NCBI GenBank assembly: GCA_038277395.1
Contig: CM076195.1
Location: 23,956,327 to 24,020,326 of the forward strand
Direction: 5' to 3'
DNA: 64,000 bases
Source of the DNA: Dryocosmus kuriphilus
Taxonomy: Eukaryota > Arthropoda > Insecta > Hymenoptera > Cynipidae
Position 1 is the first letter of the stretch. Each line of letters starts with the position of its first letter. Under the pieces are notes generated by a model that did no database searches, was not told the DNA's origin, and worked only from the letters and a program-made list of their open reading frames with translations. The position numbers and the translations under genes are program-made. This document shows, in pieces, positions 57,078-64,000 of this stretch.

Positions 57078-57764
57078 TCATTTAAAATCGCTTCAACTCC
57101 TTTAAAATATTTTCGGTAATGCCTTGAAATCTTTCAAAATTACCAAAAAATAACAAAAAATCCCTTAAATTCTTTAAACTTTCTTTGACAGCTCTTGAAA
57201 TTCTTCAAATTAGTTCAAAATTACTTTAAATCTCTTGGGTATCCTGAAACTTTTTTCAATTATTTTAAATTTCTTTAAATAACTTAAAAATCATTTTAAA
57301 TCTTCTAAAATCCCTTAAAATCGCTTTGAAATTCTTCAAAATCGTTTTAATTCTCTTGAAATACATTAAAATCCTTTAAAATCCCTTAGAATTCCTTAAC
57401 ATCAGTTGAAACGGTTTTAAATTTTTTTTAAATTTCCAAAATGTTTCAGAATATTTGAAAATCTTTTAAAATGCTTGAAATCTTTTTTAAATAACTTGAA
57501 AATTTTTTTAAGTCATTCATAATCACTCGAAAGATCTTGAAATCCTTTGAGATTTATAAAAATCTTTTAAAAACTATTAAAGTATTTTGAAGTCTTTTTG
57601 AAAGTCCCTTTGAATTCTTTAAAATTATTTAAAAATACTTGAATCCCTTTAAACCCTTTTCTAATGTCTTGAAATGGCTTAAAGTTTTCCAAAAACCACT
57701 TAAATTTCTAAAAATCTTTCAAAGTTTCTTTGAAGTTACTTGAAATTTTTTAAATTCATTCTGT

Positions 57765-57990
57765 AAGAAATAAAGTGCTAGAAAGTGGCGCCACCTCCCG
57801 AGTTGATGGTCGTCGGTTACACTAGCACACTTGAATGTACGCATCGCTTAAGTGATTAATTTTGAGTATGGAGATTTGTGTGTAGATGTTAATTAGAAGT
57901 AATATAGAAATCTTAATTAAAAATGAAGGAGAACATTTATTTAATTGCCAAGCCACCATTCCTCAAGTTCCACGGATATTACAATACATT
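57765..57990. other. Non-satellite insertion of unknown type
   Basis: A 225-bp stretch of balanced composition (AGTGGCGCCACC, GATGGTCGTCGG) interrupts the satellite. No inverted ends or coding capacity were found. Confidence 0.4.
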
Positions 57991-58072
57991 CAAAATGATT
58001 TGAAATCTCCTGGAAATCCTGAAACACTTAAAAATTTTTTAAGATTCTTCAAAATTACTTAAAATCTTTTAA

Positions 58073-58976
58073 GGGGGTCGTCTCGTGTAACACCTCATTT
58101 TCGAGCCCTTTTTTTGAAAAATGATTATGGGAAAACTACAAATGATTTTGAGACGCGGTTTTCACGAATGTTTTTCTTTATTCTTGGACTTTGGATGCAA
58201 TTTTTGATTGTTCATAGAAATGACCCACGTGACCTACATGTATCCTTGAACACGCCCTTGTCAAAAAAGTCCAGGGCACATGGAGTGAATGATTGTCACC
58301 TTTCAGATGATATGAAACCAAAAAACTGCCATAACTATTGTTTGTTATCCCCTTGGCTATGATCAGACACAAGCTTTTTCAAAAATTCTCAAAATGGCGG
58401 TTGTTTGAAAAAAAATTAATTTTTTTACCCTTTTTTTGTGTTAATAATATCTGTAAAAATGTATTGGATCAATATTTCCAAAAAAGCTTGTGTCTAATTA
58501 TAGCGACATATTTTCTGAAGATAAGCACGGCAAATATGACTTGATAGGTTCAAAGGTTTTTCTAAAAACGTTCACCCCACCTTAAAAATACAACTTTTGG
58601 GGAAACGCATTTAAAGCTTTGCACAACTGCGACGTACTGTTCGCGATCCCCTGGAGTCCATTGTCCACGTGGAAATTTAAAAAAGCGAAAAAAAAGAGAT
58701 ATTTGAAGCGCCGCGCGAAGTTTTGTCTTAGACTCAGCAGACCGTAAGTAGAGTGGTAGGGACGACCACGCGCGGCCGTGTTAGATGCTCTCTCACGCCG
58801 TAAGTAGAGTGGTGGGGACGACCACGCGCAGCCGTGTTGGATGCTCTCTCACGCCCAAACGAAGACGTGTTCAGCTGAAACCTTCCTGCAGCGTATTTCA
58901 AACATCATTTCGATGAGAAATATGCAACAACAAAAAAAAAATCGATTTTTTGAAACTTCTACACGAGACGACCCCC
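58073..58976. mobile_element. Non-autonomous DNA transposon with TTAA duplication
   Basis: A 904-bp element with inverted ends GGGGGTCGTCTCGTGTA and TACACGAGACGACCCCC flanked by TTAA (58069-58072 and 58977-58980). It contains no transposase. A 56-bp unit is tandemly duplicated inside (58742-58853). TTAA suggests piggyBac or Kolobok ancestry. Confidence 0.88.
58742..58853. repeat. Two tandem 56-bp units
   Basis: Both units start CCGTAAGTAGAGTGGT and contain GGGACGACCACGCGC. They differ at four or so positions. They lie inside the TTAA transposon. Confidence 0.9.
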
Positions 58977-59759
58977 TTAAAGCTCTTAAAAGCCATGAAA
59001 ATTTCTTTGAAATTCTTCAAAATCATTTAAGGTCTCTTTAATTCTCTTAATATCTCTTGAAATTGCTTTAAATCACGTAAAATCTCTTGAAACACTTTAA
59101 AATTTTCTAAAATATTTTAAAGTCTATTAAAATAGTTTAAAATCTTTTGTAGATCACTTAAAATTTATAAGAATCATTTAAAATCTCTTGAAATTACTAA
59201 AAATCGCTTGAAATATCTTGAGATCGTTTGACATTTAAAAAATCTTTTAAAATATATTGGAATATTTTATAACTTTTAGCAATCCATCTAAATTCTTGAA
59301 AATCATTTTAAGTCTCTTGAAAAACTTTAAAATATTTCAAATACCTTTGAGATATTTTTAAATATTAAATTTTTTTTTAAATCTATTAAAATACTTTGAA
59401 ATAATTTTCAAATTCCTTTAAAATCATTTTAAGTCCCTTGAAATACTTTAAAATATTTTAAGATTCTTTAAAAATTTTTTTAAAAATATTAAAATATTTT
59501 TAAATCTGCTTAAATTCTTTAAAATCATTTTAAATCCCTTAAAATACTTAAAAATATTTTAAGATTCTTTAAACATTTTTTTTAAATATTAAAATATTTT
59601 TAAATCTGTTTAAATTCTTTAAAATCATTTTAAGTCTCTTGAAACACCTTCAAATATTTGAAAATCGTTTGAAGATTTTTGAAATGTCTAAAAATATTTT
59701 AAAATCTCTTTAAATTAATTAAATTCATTATTATATATTATAAATTTAATATTTCAAGA

Positions 59760-60358
59760 ATATCTCAAGATTAAATCCTAAAATTGGATAGAAACGTTGC
59801 AGAGAGTTGAAAACTACGTTAAGAAAATGTGCTTGTAATTATCGACGCATTAGTCAACTTAGTTGGCAAATTTGTAGAGTAATTAAAATCGTTACATATT
59901 GTAACCTATGTAATTCAATATAGGTGCCTGTAAATAGGCAGCACGCGTGACAGTGAGGGAAGAGACTGAGAAAGTGGCCGTGCATAGGGGCATCCAACAC
60001 CGCGCATGACAAAAAAGGCTCTCATCCACGCGAGTGAAGTGTCAACGCCGGACGTGGAGAGCACAGCGTTTATAAAAACAACTCGTTCAGCCGAAAAAGG
60101 TGAGTGATCAACCAGCTCTTCAAATGAAATGTTCTCTCGCTCGAGGACCCAGAAGTCAGCAACAGCCTGGCCCTTCTATCTTTCTATGTCTCACAAGAGT
60201 CACAAGAGAATCGAAATAGATCCGTGAAAATAACGTTAAATGCCTAGAAGGTCTCTAGAGAGTGAAACGGAGTTAACTCCCAACTTCAGTCCATAAGAGA
60301 TCTCTTAGTAGAGTAAAATATAAATACAGTGAAGCTCTGGTTGATCCGAAATATCAAT

Positions 60359-60360
<2 letters not shown>
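59760..60360. other. Non-satellite region with a TATA-like box, possible promoter or LTR
   Basis: After the satellite ends, a region of balanced composition includes TTTATAAAAACAAC (about 60070) and, near 60103, the splice-donor-like GGTGAGTG. TGTAACC at 59898 could be an LTR start. No partner LTR, gag or pol lies within the window, so this is either a solo LTR, a promoter or chance. Confidence 0.25.

Positions 60361-60417
<57 letters not shown>
60361..60417 (+). repeat. GT dinucleotide microsatellite
   Basis: Twenty-eight uninterrupted GT units plus one G. The perfect state suggests it is young and likely polymorphic. Confidence 0.98.
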
Positions 60418-60420
<3 letters not shown>

Positions 60421-60562
60421 TGTATAAAAAAATAAAAATTTTAGATTGTAAAGACTATGACGTTTAGGAATAAATACAAAGAATCGAGGCGTATATCCGT
60501 AAATTTAAATCGATAAAGAGAAAAAGAAAGGAAAAGAAAAACAAACAATAAATTGTGCCTTG

Positions 60563-60970
60563 CTTGCATTAATAAGTATTGGGAAAGTTACTCCCTCCAA
60601 TGGTAGTATGATAATTATTGAATTCCTTTGGAACCCATTTTTGTCCTCTTGTTATTAAGGAGTATAGGTATTTTCATTTGAAGGAATTCATTTTGATGAA
60701 ATAGAAAACTAAAACGTCGGGAAATTAAAGGGTATTAGATATCTCACATTCACAACCGCTTTGAAAGTATTAAAAGGTACTCACAAAAATATTGGCGCTA
60801 ACAGCGTGGCTAACAGGTGTAATGAGGGATTCATTTCAAGATATAATCTCTTTCGCTGAGGAGACTAAGAACGCGTGGACAAAAAAGGGATCCAAAAGAA
60901 TTCAATAATTATCACGTCACTATTGGATGAAGTAAAATTTCCAATACTTATTAATACAAGCCTTCTTACC
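60563..60970. repeat. Inverted repeat with arms of about 95 bp
   Basis: 60563-60655 matches the complement of 60880-60968 with differences. Shared words are ATTAATAAGTATTGG, GATAATTATTGAATTC and CCATTTTTGTCC-like sequence. The interior has no gene. It may be a decayed MITE. Confidence 0.7.
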
Positions 60971-61300
60971 AAGCAATGAAATGTAGAGTTTCGAATTAAA
61001 ATGGGAAATATGCGCCCTTTAATTCAGCTTGATAAACTGACACTAAATCATACCATATCAGAAACCAAAGTGTACCTTAAAATGTTTAGATCTAATAACT
61101 TTTTCAACCATTGCACCATATAGTATAGTATAGTTTAGTATAATATATTGTAGTCGGCTTGACTGTCCATAACTGCAAGTTTATCTTAATAGAGTTACAC
61201 GCTGCGAACTTCACGTTAGCAACGACGCTTGTAACCTCCATTCGTGCTAAAGACGCTGTCATTATCCTTCAGGAGGCAGCGAAAGCCACATTTTTGTTGC
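60971..61300. other. No recognisable gene
   Basis: AT-rich, with a short TAGTATAG-type repeat at 61122-61150. Confidence 0.5.
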
Positions 61301-61321
61301 GCTTTTTATGAAAAATATCGT

Positions 61322-61437
61322 ACATATCGACTGGCGAATGACGGTGATGTCTGACTCGTGTGTTACCACCCTCGCTTGGCTCGGGTGGCAGACTTCACAC
61401 ACGTCAGAAATCACCGCCATTCGCCACTCGATATGTA
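61322..61437. repeat. Hairpin with nested inner stem
   Basis: ACATATCGACTGGCGAATG (61322-61340) pairs with CATTCGCCACTCGATATGT (to 61437) in a stem of about 40 bp with a few mismatches. Inside is a second stem, CCACCC(TCGCTTGGCTC)GGGTGG. Confidence 0.75.
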
Positions 61438-61489
61438 ATATACTATTAATGGAAATAATATTCAATCCGTGCGCTCAAGTATCGACGCC

Positions 61490-61830
61490 CATGTAGCAGA
61501 CACGTGCCACAACACGCGGAGCTAATAGATGGGGGAACACACCCATCATTACGATTCTGTTTTCTCCGCGTGGTGTATACCTACACGGAGAGGCAGAAGT
61601 TTTTGTCAGCGCTTGTGTTCCCTAAAATATTAGCTTCGCGTGCGTGGCACGCATCTGCTACATGAGCCTCACGGCGCCAGTACGTGAGTGCATGGATTGA
61701 ACACAATGCCCACGCACCGATGCCGTGAGACTCATGTAGCAGAAAGGTGCCACAGCACGCAGAGCTAATATGTGGGGGATCACACGCGCTCACAAAGATT
61801 CTGTTCTCTCCGTGTACGTTGTAGAGAGGG
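61490..61830. repeat. Direct and inverted copies of a CATGTAGCAGA unit
   Basis: A unit of about 100 bp starting CATGTAGCAGA occurs at 61490-61600 and again at 61731-61826. Part of it is inverted at 61615-61668 (TTAGCTTCGCGTGCGTGGCA...CTGCTACATGA). The middle portion (61670-61740) is itself nearly palindromic around GTGAG...CTCAC. No coding sequence was found. Confidence 0.65.
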
Positions 61831-61865
61831 GGGGGGGGGGGGGGGGGGGGGAGAGAGAGAGAGAA
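61828..61865 (+). repeat. G24 homopolymer followed by GA repeat
   Basis: A run of 24 G (61828-61851) passes into GAGAGAGAGAGAG. Its exact length is likely unreliable in sequencing data. Confidence 0.95.
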
Positions 61866-61904
61866 AGACGAGAGTAAGAAAGAGACATTATGTTTGTATT
61901 TAAT

Positions 61905-62510
61905 AACATATATAGCATATAAAAAAATATGCGTTTTAGGCAGAGAGAAAATTTGTAAATCTTTTTGAGGCAAATAACTTTGTTCATTATCAGTTTCTTC
62001 CTATCTTGCATAGCTTGGCGGGAAATTTGAATTTTTAATTTTCAATTACGTTTTCTCGATTAAAACTAAAACCGTGCATTTCATCATAAAATGGTTGATA
62101 CAAAATTTGTAGATTTTTTTTTGGGATGAACAATTATACTTTCTACTATTTTTTTTTTGTATCTCGCATAGTTTAGCCGGAAAATGGATTTTTTGGTTTT
62201 GTGAAAACCGTTTTTGGTGGATAAAACCATAACCACTGGTCAAAAACCGCTGGTTAACGAACTTGTCCTTTCTTCTTACGCCTTAAAGATGTGTTTTAAA
62301 GCACAATCCAATCCGATTAGGATTAGTCCTTTAAAAGTTATCGTTGGAACAGACGACGACAACAATGACAACACAACAGAAAGGCAGACACAGTCGTAAA
62401 AATCGTTTTTTCTCACTCAGAGGGTCTCAAAACGTGGGGATTTGATGAAATCCGAAATGTCAGTTTTCACATTAAACTAATACCTCCTCATTGAGTTGAG
62501 AATTTAAAAA
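61905..62510 (-). mobile_element. Helentron-like repeat (family H), partial copy 5
   Basis: It shares the family H core, including AACCACTGGTCAAAAACCGCTGG, a short GACGACAACAATGAC stretch and the end AATACCTCCTCATTGAG. The hairpin-bearing end is missing. Confidence 0.75.
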
Positions 62511-62610
62511 TACAATAAATATATACGAAGTATATACAGAGACCCCATATCGACCTGAGTAGTCAAAGACATCCCTCTCCCGTTAAACCACCTAAGGGCG
62601 CAGTCCCATG

Positions 62611-63393
62611 CAGGGTGACCAGATCGGGCGAACTGGGTGTCGCCATCTATCGGGCAAAAGTCGTCAGAAATCGCCAAACTAGAATACGAAATCACTAACG
62701 TTTGGCGCCAAAATTAAAACCATTTACCCCACACAAAAATCTTAAATAAAATTTGTTTTACACAATCCGTTAATTTTTCAATCAATTCAATAAAAAAAGA
62801 GCCCATGGCTCTTTTTCTCACTCAGGGAGGTATGGTCGAGGATTTTCCTTTTCGGCATCTTCGTCGCCTTTGGATTTTTTTGATTTTGATGACATTTCAA
62901 AACAGATTTTTAAATTTCTTTCATATATACTATCCAAGTACCCTATTCGATCGACGATGGATATGGTAATAATCGACTTAGTTGCACTAATGTCGTTTAC
63001 AATAGCGAGAGCGTATCCGTAACGAAACACGAGACTTGATACCTGTTCTTACTTACAAGTTCCACGGAGTGATGGAGAAAGAGAGAGATACAATGCACGT
63101 ATTTCCGTAAAGGCCGACGAGACGTAGGTCGTAGGTAAGCTAGGAAACAACCAGCGCGTGTCTAAATACGAAAGTGCGCAGACATTAACACGCATCATGC
63201 CATGCCTGACGCATGGTGTATTTTTGTGGCGCACTGCGCATGCGCGTGCGACTCTTGTCCTCAAATCGCCAAAATTTCGCCACTCAAGTGGAAAATCGCA
63301 CAAATATCTCAAGTCGACAAATCTAAAAATTTATCGCAGTCAGTCTTGAAATATCGCACAATTGGCGATAAAGCGCCACATCTGGTCACTCTG
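62611..63393. mobile_element. Non-autonomous hAT transposon
   Basis: A 783-bp element with inverted ends CAGGGTGACCAGAT and ATCTGGTCACTCTG. It is flanked by the perfect 8-bp duplication GTCCCATG (62603-62610 and 63394-63401), the hAT hallmark. Subterminal TTGGCGATTT-like words recur at both ends, as expected of transposase-binding sites. It contains no transposase; a short minus-strand frame (63030-62818) has no recognisable domain. Confidence 0.9.
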
Positions 63394-63401
63394 GTCCCAT
63401 G

Positions 63402-64000
63402 GAGGAGAGTAGTGGAATAATGGAATAGTCGTTGACCTGTCAGGTGATAGCTGGAAATTTGTGCGAAAATTGTTCGGAAACAATTCTGATCGAGTGCGAG
63501 TGCAAGTGTCATGGAGGCGAGTGTCAAGACTTGGATCAACTTCGAGGGTTTCAATCGAAAACCATATGCCCTATAAATGAGTCCCAGATTGGAAACACAT
63601 GCGTTTCATCTGTTCATGGGTTGGACAACAATATTATGAATATGCCGAAGCATGTGACTAGTGTTTTTGTCTTTACCTCAACTCCCATCTCTTATTCTAC
63701 TGATTCCGCACCCCAGTATCCCATGGGGAAGATTAGGAAAATAGAATAGTTAATATACCCAATTATAATCAATTTTCTATTGTATCTCAGCTTTTGTCTC
63801 CTGTAAAGCTTCGCGCAATTGGCTATATCTTATTCCCCTATTCTACTAATCTGCACCATGGGATATACGGACACCAAATTCAGTAGAATAGTGGATTATA
63901 GAATATCTTTGATTGTACTGTTGCATTGCAAGAATTAAATGTTTAATTACATTTATGTTAATTAATAATCGATCAGATATAATAATAGTGTATAATACTT
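63402..64000. other. No confident gene; Cys-rich frame noted
   Basis: A 105-codon plus-strand frame (63432-63749) includes LCENCSETILIECECKC but starts at TTG, with no ATG before residue 88. The rest is AT-rich. It could be a fragment of a host exon or chance. Confidence 0.3.

Larger units (their letters stand above)
55740..59750. repeat. Degenerate AT-rich satellite of TTTAAAAT and TTGAAAT words
   Basis: Outside the inserted elements, almost the whole stretch (55740-55883, 56367-56485, 57078-57764, 57990-58068, 58981-59750) is built from short words such as CTTGAAAT, TTTAAAATC and CTTTAAAAT, spaced about 10-20 bases apart. Phasing is loose. The interrupted pieces share this vocabulary, so they were once one array. 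Confidence 0.75.

Noticed and set aside
63432..63749. 105-codon Cys-rich ORF
   Set aside because: It starts with TTG, has no early ATG and resembles no family; kept only as a note.

Overview
The window looks like a transposon graveyard from an arthropod, most likely an insect. It is AT-rich eukaryotic DNA with decayed BEL/Pao, gypsy, Penelope, APE-type LINE, Tc1/mariner, hAT, Harbinger-like, TTAA-target and Helentron-like elements, and no recognisable host gene. The species cannot be told from the sequence. Nearly every ORF with recognisable homology is a piece of a transposon protein, and most are broken by stops, frameshifts, truncation or nested insertion.

Layout. 1-7.7 kb: unique AT-rich DNA, a tRNA-like fragment and a full-length LINE (family A, copy 1, + strand). 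7.7-14.0 kb: a Tc1-like transposon truncated against a degenerate BEL/Pao LTR element. 14-16.2 kb: featureless. 16.2-26.7 kb: an inverted-repeat element, then Helentron-like repeats. One of these repeats is split by a Penelope element, and the Penelope element is split by LINE A copy 2. Both junctions carry target-site duplications. 26.7-36.5 kb: a gypsy-type LTR element (gag, protease, RT, RNase H, integrase) split by a second LINE family (LINE B, - strand) and a small MITE. 37.7-39.0 kb: a mariner with both inverted repeats.

39.2-55.0 kb is the most striking structure: a giant inverted repeat with arms of about 2 kb once insertions are removed. The left arm holds a Helentron-like element. 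The right arm holds a LOA/I-like LINE with an RNase H domain, LINE A copy 3 and a TAA-flanked MITE. Each arm keeps the empty site for the insertions in the other, so all four insertions can be delimited closely and dated after the inverted duplication.

55-64 kb: a degenerate AT-rich satellite built from TTTAAAAT/TTGAAAT words, invaded by two MITEs flanked by TTAA and by other hairpin elements. After it come a GT microsatellite, several hairpins, a G24 tract, another Helentron-like copy and a non-autonomous hAT element with a perfect 8-bp duplication.

The window shows no cellular pathway. What it records is the relative order of insertions, several specific inactivating lesions (lost RT cores, mutated integrase residues), and candidate RNA-level features: a U8 slippery site in gypsy, a decayed hammerhead-like fold in Penelope, and long hairpins that could yield small RNAs. 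All identities are from reading motifs by eye; no database search was run.
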